From assembly GCA_041687435.1 (NCBI GenBank), contig JAWLBX010000009.1, positions 86,171 through 150,170 of the forward strand: a stretch of 64,000 nucleotides of DNA. The letters are read 5' to 3'. The position numbers were made by a program, and so were the translations under genes. This DNA comes from JACKII01 sp041687435. Its GTDB lineage: Bacteria > Pseudomonadota > Alphaproteobacteria > Bin95. The notes under the pieces are model-generated. The model saw nothing but the letters and a program-made list of their open reading frames with translations, ran no database searches and had not been told where the DNA came from. Each line of letters begins with the position of its first letter. The first letter of the stretch is position 1. Below are positions 43,653-51,690 of this stretch, in pieces.

Positions 43653-45067
43653 GCGGCCTCTCGCCCGTTTGACGGGGGTGCGTTGGCGGACAGGCCGTGC
43701 GGCCCGGCCTTGGCGACGGTGATCTCGACGATCCGGTTGAGCCAGTCGGCTGGAGCGGTTGCATGCACCGCATGCTGCCAGGGCGAACGCCCGGCAAGCT
43801 GGCCTGGCTGGCGGCCCGGCCGGTCGAACAGCACCGGCATGGTCCGGCCGAGGAAGCGCTGGTTGAAAGTGGCCTGTTGGTCAGCGATCAGTGCCTGCAA
43901 TGCGCCGAGGCGTTCGGCCTTTGCCTCCTCCGGCACATGATCGTCGGCAGTAGCCGCCGGCGTGCCAGGACGGGCCGAATATTTGAAAGAATAGGCCTGG
44001 GCATAGGTAACGTCGCGGACGAGACGCATGGTTTCATCGAATTCCGCATCGGTCTCGCCCGGGAAGCCGACGATGAAGTCGCTGGCCAATGCGATGTCCG
44101 GCCGGGCGGCGCGCAGTTTGTCGATGACGCGGCGATAGTCGTCGGCGGTGTGTTTGCGGTTCATCGCCTTCAGCACCCGGTCGCTGCCGGACTGCACCGG
44201 CAGGTGCAGGAACGGCATCAGCGCCGGCACCTCGCCGTGGGCGGCGATCAGGTCGTCGTCCATGTCGCGCGGGTGGCTGGTAGTATAGCGGATGCGTGCC
44301 AGGCCATCGATTTCCGCCAGTTCGCGGATCAGGCGGGCGAAGCCCCATTCGCCGCCGCCTGTGCCCGCGCCATGGTAGGCGTTGACGTTCTGGCCGAGCA
44401 GCGTGATCTCCTTTGTGCCCGCCGCCACCATGCGGCGCGCTTCCGCCAGCACATCCGCCGCGGGACGGGAGTATTCGGCGCCGCGGGTATAGGGTACAAC
44501 GCAGAAGGTGCAGAATTTGTCGCAGCCCTCCTGCACGGTGAGGAAGGCGCTGACCCCGGCGGCAGCCGATTCCTCCGGCAGGTGGTCGAACTTGCTTTCC
44601 GGCGGGAAGTCGGTCGCGACGATGCCGGCACGGCCACGCGGCGTGGCACGGGCGGCCTCTGCCTGCGCGACGAGCTTCGGCAGGTGATGGTAGGCTTGTG
44701 GGCCGATGACAAGGTCAACGACCGGCGCGCGGCGCACCATTTCCTCGCCCTCCGCCTGGGCGACGCAGCCGGCGACGGCAACCAGCACATCCTTGCCAGC
44801 CTGCCGGCGCTCCGTCTGCAAGGCGCGCACGCGGCCCAGTTCCGAATAGACCTTTTCGGCGGCCTTCTCGCGGATGTGGCAGGTGTTCAGGATGATGCAG
44901 TCTGCCTCGCGCGCGTCATCCGTCGGCGTGAAGCCCGCCGCGGCCAGGGCGTCGGCCATGCGGCGCGAATCATAGACGTTCATCTGGCACCCATAGGTGC
45001 GGATGAACAGCTTCCGGCCCGCCTTTTCGGGCGTGGCCGGGGGAGAATATGTCGATGTACCAGTCAC
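43649..45067 (-). CDS. miaB: tRNA-2-methylthio-N6-dimethylallyladenosine synthase
   Basis: 472 residues, a radical SAM methylthiotransferase acting on A37 of tRNAs. The N-terminal Fe-S domain has RTYGCQMNVYDSRR, ILNTCHIREKA and VAVAGCVAQAEG. The radical SAM motif is CDKFCTFCVVPYTRGAEYSR (C-x3-C-x2-C). A C-terminal TRAM domain follows. It overlaps the PhoH-YbeY gene by 4 nt and lies 28 bases after the acyltransferase gene. Confidence 0.94.
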   Translation of the reverse strand: MTGTSTYSPPATPEKAGRKLFIRTYGCQMNVYDSRRMADALAAAGFTPTDDAREADCIILNTCHIREKAAEKVYSELGRVRALQTERRQAGKDVLVAVAGCVAQAEGEEMVRRAPVVDLVIGPQAYHHLPKLVAQAEAARATPRGRAGIVATDFPPESKFDHLPEESAAAGVSAFLTVQEGCDKFCTFCVVPYTRGAEYSRPAADVLAEARRMVAAGTKEITLLGQNVNAYHGAGTGGGEWGFARLIRELAEIDGLARIRYTTSHPRDMDDDLIAAHGEVPALMPFLHLPVQSGSDRVLKAMNRKHTADDYRRVIDKLRAARPDIALASDFIVGFPGETDAEFDETMRLVRDVTYAQAYSFKYSARPGTPAATADDHVPEEAKAERLGALQALIADQQATFNQRFLGRTMPVLFDRPGRQPGQLAGRSPWQHAVHATAPADWLNRIVEITVAKAGPHGLSANAPPSNGREAA

Positions 45068-45094
45068 AGACGCGCTAATATCCGTTCTGTGGGG

Positions 45095-45964
45095 TCAAGT
45101 CGCGGCCGGTCCGGCGACTGTTGCGGCGGACCCTAACGCCGCAGCGTCTGCTGTCAAGCAGGTCTCCCGGCCGGTGAGGGAGGCAGCGACGCCACGCTGT
45201 ACGACCGTGTGCAGATGGCGCGCCAGTTCGCGGCGCGAGGCAAAGGCATTGGCCTTGACCGGCGGCATCAACCGCACCTCGATCCGGGTCCGGCCCAGGC
45301 CAGCGAAGGTCCACAAATGTCCGCCCAGCCCCATATCGCCGTACCATGCATAATATGGCCGCAGTGCGTGACCGATAGGAATGCCGTTCAAGTGCGTGTA
45401 GGCGATAGACATTGGCTGCAGCGTCAGCGGGGTGTCACTGTCGCTCCGTTCGGCGACGCTCAGCAATGCGCTCTTGAACGGCAGCACGCGGTTGCCGTCG
45501 TTGCTGGTGCCCTCGGCAAACAGAACCAGCCGGCTCCCCTCCGTCAGCCGTTCGCCGATCGCGTCCCGCTGTTTGGCGGTGCTGGTGCGGCGGCGGTCGA
45601 CGAATACCGTGCGTTGCAGCTTGGCGAGCAGGCCAAAAAACGGCCAGCCTGCCACCTCGCTTTTGGCGACGAAGCTAAGGCCCGCAACGGTCGAAAGTAC
45701 GGGGATATCCAGATAAGACGTGTGGTTCGACACCAGCAGCAACGGCCGGTCCGGCGCCAGATTCCCTTTGATCTCTACTGTTATGCCCCAGAGACGGCAG
45801 CAGATGGAGTGATAGAACACTGGCAGCGACTCGCGCAGGGGCCACTGGCGCCAGACCGCGAGCGCCTGCACCGGAATCAGGGCAAACGTGAACAGCAGAT
45901 AGATGCTCATCCGCAGCGCGGCGCGGGTGTGGCGCGCCCAGGCCGGACCGAGCAGTTCGTTCAT
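45095..45964 (-). CDS. olsA: 1-acyl-glycerol-3-phosphate-type lysophospholipid acyltransferase (OlsA/PlsC family)
   Basis: 289 residues. One or two N-terminal hydrophobic helices precede a PlsC domain: NHTSYLDIPVLS (H-x4-D) near residue 90 and FAEGTSNDGNRVLPFKSALL (the GT block). The family transfers acyl chains to lysolipids. The neighbour immediately upstream is an OlsB-like gene, so this is probably OlsA, which acylates lyso-ornithine lipid. General PlsC activity in phospholipid synthesis is the alternative. The symbol rests on context. Confidence 0.7.
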   Translation of the reverse strand: MNELLGPAWARHTRAALRMSIYLLFTFALIPVQALAVWRQWPLRESLPVFYHSICCRLWGITVEIKGNLAPDRPLLLVSNHTSYLDIPVLSTVAGLSFVAKSEVAGWPFFGLLAKLQRTVFVDRRRTSTAKQRDAIGERLTEGSRLVLFAEGTSNDGNRVLPFKSALLSVAERSDSDTPLTLQPMSIAYTHLNGIPIGHALRPYYAWYGDMGLGGHLWTFAGLGRTRIEVRLMPPVKANAFASRRELARHLHTVVQRGVAASLTGRETCLTADAAALGSAATVAGPAAT

Positions 45965-45985
45965 CGCCGGCGCTCCGCCAGCCGG

Positions 45986-46957
45986 TCAGGAGTGATTCTG
46001 TCCATTTTTGCCCAGAACCGCGAACTGCCGTGCCACCGGTCCGGCCAGGCGGTCCGGCCGGACAACGATGCAAACGTCTATGGTATTGAATTGCCGGTCG
46101 ATCACCGCGCCATCGCCGATCATCCCCCCCATGCGCAGATAGCCCTTCAGCAGCGGCGGCAGGGCGGAGCGCGCTGCCTTCGGGTCATAGCTGCCGGGTT
46201 CGTGCCAGTTCATATTGACATACCGCTTGCGCCGCGCCTTCGGTCGCAGGCGCAGCGGGGCGAGGTGGTAATGACGCAGGTAGCTGAGTTCGACACCGAT
46301 GGCTTCCGGGTCGGTGCCGTGAAAACTGGCGCAGCCGAACATCAGCTTGACGTCATGCACGTGGGCATAGAGCCCCAAGCCGCGCCAGAGCAGGTGCATG
46401 GTCATTTGCCGGCGGTAGGCTGGCGCGACGCAAGACCGCCCCAATTCCAACACCTGCTGGCCGCCCCGCAACAGGCGGCGGATGCTGAATTCATCCTGTG
46501 TGTAGAACCGGCCCAGCTTTGCCGCCATGTCGCGGCGCAGAAGGCGGTAGGTTCCGACAATCGCCTGGTCCGGGTCGTCCGCTTCCGTATCGATGACGAT
46601 CAGGTGATCGCAGCCCGAATCGAATGCGTCGTAATCGCGGCCCATCGCCTGCATTTCTGGTGTCGGGATCGCGCCACGCTCATTGTAGAACACGTCATAC
46701 CGCAGCCGCTGGGCAGCCTCCAACTCGGCCTCCGTCTCGGCCAATCGGAGTTCGAGGGGGCCGGCGGTCAACCGAACATCGCGGTCGCGATTGATCAGCG
46801 TGTGCGGGGCCGGTCCACGCCGCCCAATGAAGGGAAGGCCTGCAAACCGGACCGTCGCAGCCTTCGGGGGGCGGATGCGTCGCCAGGGGCGACCCCGTTG
46901 GATGGCGCGTCGCAGCGCTAACGGCATCCTGTCGACCTTCCTTGCGTCAACCTTCAT
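45986..46957 (-). CDS. olsB: Ornithine-acyl[ACP] N-acyltransferase (OlsB-like)
   Basis: 323 residues with a GNAT-like fold. Diagnostic segments are ETEAELEAAQRLRYDVFYNE, FDSGCDHLIVID, FSIRRLLRGGQQVLELGRSC and YLRMGGMIGDGAVIDRQF, typical of the OlsB/hemolysin-like group. OlsB attaches a 3-hydroxyacyl chain to ornithine, the first step of ornithine lipid synthesis. A basic N-terminal extension of about 40 residues is longer than in many homologues. It is followed by the OlsA candidate after 21 bases. Confidence 0.78.
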   Translation of the reverse strand: MKVDARKVDRMPLALRRAIQRGRPWRRIRPPKAATVRFAGLPFIGRRGPAPHTLINRDRDVRLTAGPLELRLAETEAELEAAQRLRYDVFYNERGAIPTPEMQAMGRDYDAFDSGCDHLIVIDTEADDPDQAIVGTYRLLRRDMAAKLGRFYTQDEFSIRRLLRGGQQVLELGRSCVAPAYRRQMTMHLLWRGLGLYAHVHDVKLMFGCASFHGTDPEAIGVELSYLRHYHLAPLRLRPKARRKRYVNMNWHEPGSYDPKAARSALPPLLKGYLRMGGMIGDGAVIDRQFNTIDVCIVVRPDRLAGPVARQFAVLGKNGQNHS

Positions 46958-47029
46958 ACCTCTACCGGCCGCGCCTGACGCAGTGCGTAAGGCACTGCCA
47001 AGTCGGCTATGGCTGCCAATCGGTTACTA

Positions 47030-47068
47030 GAAAAAAACAGCGGCTGCAACCGACAGGCAGCAGCCGCT
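47030..47068 (-). terminator. Rho-independent terminator after mucR
   Basis: AGCGGCTGC (47039-47047) pairs perfectly with GCAGCCGCT (47060-47068) around a 12-nt loop. A run of seven T follows on the minus strand (47031-47037). It ends the mucR transcript about 27 bases after the stop. Confidence 0.85.
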
Positions 47069-47094
47069 TCCCGAGAGGGCAGTTGGTAACGGGT

Positions 47095-47520
47095 TTACTC
47101 GGCGGCCGCCCGGCGTGCGCGCGTACCGAGGCCGATTTTCTTGGCCAGGTTGGAGCGCTGCGCCGCATAGCTGGGGGCAACCATCGGATACTCCGGCGGT
47201 AGGCCCCAACGCTCGCGATATTCTTCCGGGGTCATGTTGTAGGCCGTTTTGAGATGGCGCTTCAGCATCTTCAGCTTCTTGCCGTCTTCCAGGCACACAA
47301 TATAATCATTGGTCACGGACTTCTTGATCGGCACGGCCGGTTCCGGCCGCTCCTGCGCGGTGGTGGCCGCGCTTTCAACAGAGGCCAAGGTACGGTAAAC
47401 CTGATGAATCAGGTCCGACAGATCGGCAACAGGCACCGTGTTGTTGGAGACATGTGCAGCGACGATTTCTGTCGTGTACTCTAGAAGTTCCTTCATCGAC
47501 TGCTTGTCGGTTTCAGACAT
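47095..47520 (-). CDS. mucR: MucR/Ros-family transcriptional regulator
   Basis: 141 residues. The DNA-binding segment NDYIVCLEDGKKLKMLKRHL then NMTPEEYRERWGLPPEYPMV and PSYAAQRSNLAKKIGLG is unmistakably MucR. These alphaproteobacterial proteins organise expression of envelope, motility and virulence genes by binding AT-rich DNA and often repress themselves. The zinc-finger positions read C76, D79, H89, A93, so the usual C2H2 set is incomplete. The N-terminal region (1-50) would form oligomers. The promoter (47571-47599) and terminator are both clear, so it is monocistronic. Confidence 0.9.
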   Translation of the reverse strand: MSETDKQSMKELLEYTTEIVAAHVSNNTVPVADLSDLIHQVYRTLASVESAATTAQERPEPAVPIKKSVTNDYIVCLEDGKKLKMLKRHLKTAYNMTPEEYRERWGLPPEYPMVAPSYAAQRSNLAKKIGLGTRARRAAAE

Positions 47521-47570
47521 GAACGGCTTACTCCGCCTTTTCTGGTTGGGTGAATTGGGATACGGATGTT

Positions 47571-47599
47571 TACATAGTCAAGGGTTCAATGGATTGCAA
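47571..47599 (-). promoter_or_regulatory. Probable sigma-70 promoter of mucR
   Basis: TTGCAA (47594-47599) and TATGTA (minus strand of 47571-47576) are 17 bases apart. The surrounding 100 bases are AT-rich, as expected for MucR self-binding. The region is shared with the divergent tusA-like gene. Confidence 0.5.
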
Positions 47600-47650
47600 T
47601 AATCTATCGGGTATGAACAGTGAAAAAAATGAAACAGTAGGACATAAAGC

Positions 47651-47881
47651 ATGGCTGACTATTTTCTCGACATAACCGATAAGATATGCCCGATGACATT
47701 CGTCAAGACCAAGTTATTGGTCGAGCGCATGCGAATTGGTGAAACAGCGCAGATTCGTTTGCGTGGTGGCGAGCCGTTGGAAAATGTACCGCGGTCGTTA
47801 AAAGAAATTGGCCAAGAAGTTGTTTCGCTGGAAGAAGAAGAGCCTGATACATGGCTCCTTACGCTTCGGAAAGCCGTTTGA
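47651..47881 (+). CDS. TusA-family sulfurtransferase-like protein
   Basis: 76 residues. The Cys-Pro-x motif is in ITDKICPMTFVKTKLLVERM (Cys near residue 13), and the rest follows the TusA fold (GETAQIRLRGGEPLENVPRS). TusA carries persulfide sulfur for tRNA thiolation or sulfur oxidation. A paralogue role cannot be told apart. It is divergent from mucR. The GC content of its third positions is lower than its neighbours. AGGA lies about 10 bases before the ATG. Confidence 0.85.
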   Translation: MADYFLDITDKICPMTFVKTKLLVERMRIGETAQIRLRGGEPLENVPRSLKEIGQEVVSLEEEEPDTWLLTLRKAV

Positions 47882-47960
47882 TGCAGGCCGTTGCGAAAGA
47901 ATTAACGAATGGCTGGGGCGATATCTTTCGCAAGACACCGCCCCGTTAAAATATTCGCTG

Positions 47961-49142
47961 TCAGGCAACTTCGAACAGGCCGGCAGCGCCCATGCCGCCG
48001 CCAATGCACATGGTCACCACAACATGCTTGGCGCCGCGCCGTTTGCCTTCGATCAGGGCATGGCCCACCATGCGGGCCCCGGACATGCCGTAGGGATGGC
48101 CGATCGAAATGGCGCCGCCATTGACGTTGAGCTTGTCATTGTCGATGCCGAGCCGGTCGCGACAATACAGCACCTGCACGGCGAAGGCTTCGTTCAGTTC
48201 CCACAGGTCGATATCGTCGATTTTCAGGCCGTGGCGTTCCAGCAGCTTGGGAACGGCAAACACCGGGCCGATTCCCATCTCGTCCGGCTCGCAGCCGGCA
48301 ACGGCCATGCCGCGGTAGATGCCAAGCGGTGAGAGACCGCGGCGCGATGCTTCCGACGCTTCCATCACCACGGCCGCGCTCGCGCCATCGGATAGCTGGG
48401 AGGCGTTGCCGGCGGTGATGAAGCCGCCGTCCCGCACCGGCTTCAGGCTGGACAGGCCCTCCAGATTCGTTTCTGGGCGGTTGCCCTCGTCCCGTTCCAG
48501 GGTCACGCTTTGAATCGACTGCTCGCCGGTTTCCTTGTTGATCACGATTTTGTCGGCAGCGATGGGGATGATCTCGTCATCGAACCGGCCGGCCTGCTGC
48601 GCCGCCGCCGTCCGCATCTGCGATTGCAGGCCATAGGCATCCTGGTCCTCGCGGCTGACGCCATAGCGTTTGGCGACGTTTTCCGCCGTGTCGATCATCG
48701 GCATGTGCAGGTGCGGGTGCATTTCCAGCAGACGCGGGTCGATGGTGCGGAACTTGTTGGCGTGGTCGTTCTGCACCAAGCTGATCTGTTCCAGGCCGCC
48801 GGCGACGATCGGGCCCATATGGTCGTCCACGATCTGCTTGGCCGCCGTCGCAATCGCCATCATGCCGCTGGAGCACTGGCGGTCGACGCTCATGCCGGAA
48901 ACGCTGGTGGGCAGGCCGCCGGCCAGCGCCGCCTGCCGGCCGATATTGAAGCCGGTCGAGCCCTGTTGCAGGGCAGCGCCCATGATGCAGTCATCAATCT
49001 CGGCCGGGTTGAGGCCCGCACGCTCGACGGCAGCTTTGATCGCGTATCCGCCCATTGTCGGGGCGTCGAGGTTGTTGAAAGCGCCCCGGTAGGCCTTGCC
49101 GATCGGGGTTCGCGCAGTGGAGACAATCACAGCTTCGCGCAT
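47961..49142 (-). CDS. Acetyl-CoA C-acyltransferase (thiolase)
   Basis: 393 residues from ATG 49142, the usual thiolase length, with GAGGAAG as Shine-Dalgarno. The nucleophilic cysteine is in MSVDRQCSSGMMAIATAAKQ (near residue 89). The catalytic His is in NVNGGAISIGHPYGMSGARM and the second Cys in VVTMCIGGGMGAAGLF. It cleaves or forms 3-ketoacyl-CoA in beta-oxidation or a related pathway. It is divergent from the selenoprotein candidate; the 124-nt gap holds the latter's promoter. Confidence 0.9.
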   Translation of the reverse strand: MREAVIVSTARTPIGKAYRGAFNNLDAPTMGGYAIKAAVERAGLNPAEIDDCIMGAALQQGSTGFNIGRQAALAGGLPTSVSGMSVDRQCSSGMMAIATAAKQIVDDHMGPIVAGGLEQISLVQNDHANKFRTIDPRLLEMHPHLHMPMIDTAENVAKRYGVSREDQDAYGLQSQMRTAAAQQAGRFDDEIIPIAADKIVINKETGEQSIQSVTLERDEGNRPETNLEGLSSLKPVRDGGFITAGNASQLSDGASAAVVMEASEASRRGLSPLGIYRGMAVAGCEPDEMGIGPVFAVPKLLERHGLKIDDIDLWELNEAFAVQVLYCRDRLGIDNDKLNVNGGAISIGHPYGMSGARMVGHALIEGKRRGAKHVVVTMCIGGGMGAAGLFEVA

Positions 49143-49211
49143 GGGCTTCCTCGCTTGACTTGCGGTTACTGGCGCCGTTTCAGCGCACTTATCCCGGCAA
49201 TGTAAAGGGAA

Positions 49212-49240
49212 TTGTGATCCTGTGCGAGCGAGCGTAGTAT
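49212..49240 (+). promoter_or_regulatory. Probable sigma-70 promoter of the glutaredoxin-DinB gene
   Basis: TTGTGA (49212-49217) and TAGTAT (49235-49240) are exactly 17 bases apart. Transcription would begin near 49247, giving a 20-nt leader with GGAG (49257-49260) 6 bases before the ATG at 49267. This supports ATG 49267 as the real start, upstream of the in-frame TGA. Confidence 0.5.
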
Positions 49241-49266
49241 CGCGCCACCCAATGATGGAGTTCGAC

Positions 49267-50028
49267 ATGAACGATACAATCCAGGTGTTCTGGCAGCCGC
49301 ATTGAACCTCCTGCCTTCGTGTGAAGGAATTTTTGGCGATCCGTGGGATCGCATTCGAATCAGTGAATGTGTTGGAAGATGGCGGCCTGGAAAAGCTGCG
49401 TGCGCTCGGTGCGCGCTCGGTTCCGGTCGTCGCGCGGGGCGGGAAGTTCGTTTTTGCCCAGGTGATCAAGGACGTGGTCGCCTTCCTCGATCTGAAGGAG
49501 GAAACCGGCCCGGCGCTGTCGCCCGCCCAGTTGGCCGCGCGTTATGACCGGGTGCTGTCCGCCGCGTTGCGCAGTACCCGGCAGATGCCGGACAGCGCGT
49601 TGGCGAACATGCTGCCCAACCGCCCGCGCTCCTGGCGGGTGCTGATGCATCATATGTTCCAGATCCCGGCGGAATTTCTGGACGCCCTCGCGGAGGGGCG
49701 GCCGCTGCTGTATGAGGGGCTGGTGGCTGCGCCGCCGGCGGATATGGTTACCTCCGCCCAGATCGCCGATTTCGGTGAGGCGCTGCACGGCCGTTTCTCG
49801 GCCTGGTGGCGGGATAGCGGGCAGAGGCTGGACTACGCACAGCCGTTCGCGGCTTATTTCGGCACCACCACCCTGCATGAGATGTTTGAGCGTACGGTCT
49901 GGCATTCCACCCAGCACGTGCGTCAGGTGCAGAGCCTGCTGGAGCGGGCCGGCATCCAGCCGGACGACCCGCTGGGGTTGGAGGTGATCCAGGGCCTGCC
50001 GTTGACCGAGAAGGTCTGGGACGAGTAG
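49267..50028 (+). CDS. Candidate selenoprotein: glutaredoxin (U-x-x-C) fused to a DinB-like domain
   Basis: 253 residues if TGA at 49303-49305 is read as selenocysteine (residue 13). Reading from ATG 49267 gives MNDTIQVFWQPH, then TGA, then TSCLRVKEFLAIRG in the same frame. Glutaredoxins of this type normally have Q-P-G-C-T-S-C-L-R, so TGA replaces the nucleophilic Cys and gives U13-x-x-C16. The thioredoxin-fold cis-Pro follows in RSVPVVARGG. After residue 85 comes a helical DinB-like domain with candidate metal histidines in VLMHHMFQIPAEFL and TVWHSTQHVRQVQ. GGAG is 6 bases before the ATG. A sequencing error or nonsense mutation is the alternative; the rest is intact. Confidence 0.75.
49314..49327 (+). 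other. Candidate bacterial SECIS hairpin after the in-frame TGA
   Basis: CCTTC (49314-49318) pairs perfectly with GAAGG (49323-49327) around the loop GTGT. It begins 8 bases after the TGA, inside the coding sequence. Known bacterial SECIS elements are small stem-loops just after the UGA with G in the first two loop bases, and in E. coli the loop G-U contacts SelB. The UGA-to-loop distance (13 nt) is at the short end. Confidence 0.4.
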
Positions 50029-50076
50029 CTGGCGACAGCCGCCGCAGTGCGCTGTCCGGGACCAGCGCCCGTGTGC

Positions 50077-51615
50077 CTAACCCGATTCTTCGGTTTCCAG
50101 AAGGGTGCGCAACTCGGTTTTCAGCACCTTGCCATAGTTGTTTTTCGGCAGGCTTTCGACGAAGTGGTAGGTCTTGGGCCGTTTGAAGCGGGCCATGGTG
50201 TCGATGCAATAGCGGTCCAGTGCGTCCGTATTCAGGCCGGATCCGTCTCGGGCGACGACGAATGCGACGACGTTCTCGCCCCATTCCGGGTCCGGCTCGC
50301 CAACGACGGAGACCTCCAGAACCGCGGGGTGTTGGAGCAGCACTTCCTCCACCTCGCGCGGGTAGATGTTGGTGCCGCCGGAAATGATCATGTCCTTGGA
50401 GCGGTCTTTGAGTGAGAGATAGCCGTATTCGTCGAACACGCCGACATCGCCAGTATGCAGCCAGCCGTTGCGCAACGTTTCCGCCGTCGCCTCCGGATTG
50501 GCCCAATAGCCGGACATGACCACATCGCCGCGCACGCAGACCTCGCCGGACTCGCCCGGCGGCAGCGGATTGTCGTCTGCGTCGGCCACCATCACCTCCA
50601 CATTCGCGAAGGCGCGGCCGGTGGAGGCGAGGCGGGCCTCGAAGCGCGGGTGACCCGCGTCCTGCAACTCCGCCCGGCCGACCACGGTGATGGTCATCGG
50701 GCTTTCGCCCTGGCCGTAGATTTGCGCCAGCTTCGGCCCCAGCAGCCTGTAGGCGGCCTCCGCATCCGCCAGATACATCGGCCCGCCGCCGTAAACCACG
50801 GTGCGCAGGTTCGACGTGTCGCCCTGCTTCACCGCCGGATGTTCGATCAGGCGCTTGACCATGGTGGGGGCCGCGAAAAACGAAACGCGGGGGAAGCGCC
50901 GCAGCAGGTCCATGATCTCCTGTGGGTCGAACTTGCCGCTGGCCGGCACAACCTGGGCCGCGCACGCGGCGACAAAAGGCAGGCCATAAAGGCCGCCGCC
51001 ATGGCTCATCGGCGCGGCGTGCAGCCAGTGATCGCCCTCCGCGACCGGGTCTACGTCACCGATATAGCCGCAGAGACAGGCCATCAGGCTGCGATGGCTC
51101 AGCATCGCGCCCTTGGGCCGGCCCGTGGTGCCGCTGGTATAGAACAACCAGGCGATATCGGCGGAGTCGCGCGGCTCCATCGGGATCGGCGCGGTCTCGG
51201 TCGCGGCTCGGTATTCCTGCGAACCCGTTACCACCAGCCGCTCGCAACGATCGAGCTTCGCCACCACGTTGGCCAGATCGGCGGCCAGGTCCGGCGTTGC
51301 GAACGCGGCGCGGGCGCCGCTGTTTTCGAGAATGTAGGCGAAGTCGCTCACATGGAGTTTGGCGTTGACCGGCACCGCGATCAGCCCGGCGTGCCAGGAG
51401 GCCCAGAGGATTTCTTCGAACTCGGCGCAATTGCTCATGGCGAAGGCGACCCGGTCGCCTGGCTTGAGACCGGCCCCGGTCCGCATCCAACCCGCGAGCC
51501 GCGCCACCCGCTCGCCCATTTCTGCGTAGGTCAGATGCAGTGCGGTGCCGGTGTAGAGCGCCGGGTTCTCCGACCGTGTGCGCGCGGCGCGATGCAAAAG
51601 CGCTGCGAGGTTCAT
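50077..51615 (-). CDS. Acyl-CoA synthetase (AMP-forming, class I)
   Basis: 512 residues, full length. The phosphate-binding motif is WLFYTSGTTGRPKGAMLSHR (near residue 162). The adenine and hinge motifs are IYGQGESPMT, GWLHTGDVGVFDEYGYL and the lid lysine region FVESLPKNNYGKVLKTELR. It activates a carboxylic acid to its CoA thioester through an acyl-AMP. The chain length or aromatic nature of the substrate is unknown. Convergent with the glutaredoxin gene. It could feed the thiolase encoded nearby, but they are on separate transcripts. Confidence 0.9.
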   Translation of the reverse strand: MNLAALLHRAARTRSENPALYTGTALHLTYAEMGERVARLAGWMRTGAGLKPGDRVAFAMSNCAEFEEILWASWHAGLIAVPVNAKLHVSDFAYILENSGARAAFATPDLAADLANVVAKLDRCERLVVTGSQEYRAATETAPIPMEPRDSADIAWLFYTSGTTGRPKGAMLSHRSLMACLCGYIGDVDPVAEGDHWLHAAPMSHGGGLYGLPFVAACAAQVVPASGKFDPQEIMDLLRRFPRVSFFAAPTMVKRLIEHPAVKQGDTSNLRTVVYGGGPMYLADAEAAYRLLGPKLAQIYGQGESPMTITVVGRAELQDAGHPRFEARLASTGRAFANVEVMVADADDNPLPPGESGEVCVRGDVVMSGYWANPEATAETLRNGWLHTGDVGVFDEYGYLSLKDRSKDMIISGGTNIYPREVEEVLLQHPAVLEVSVVGEPDPEWGENVVAFVVARDGSGLNTDALDRYCIDTMARFKRPKTYHFVESLPKNNYGKVLKTELRTLLETEESG

Positions 51616-51690
51616 GGGCGCTGTTCCTCCGCCAGTTGGGCGTTTTTCCGTGATTGATCGGCCGATTATAACGGCCGCAGGCCCTGGCCG

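Noticed and set aside
49321..50028. Glutaredoxin-DinB gene starting at GTG 49321, after the TGA
   Set aside because: No Shine-Dalgarno precedes the GTG, and this start would remove the whole active-site strand of the glutaredoxin fold.
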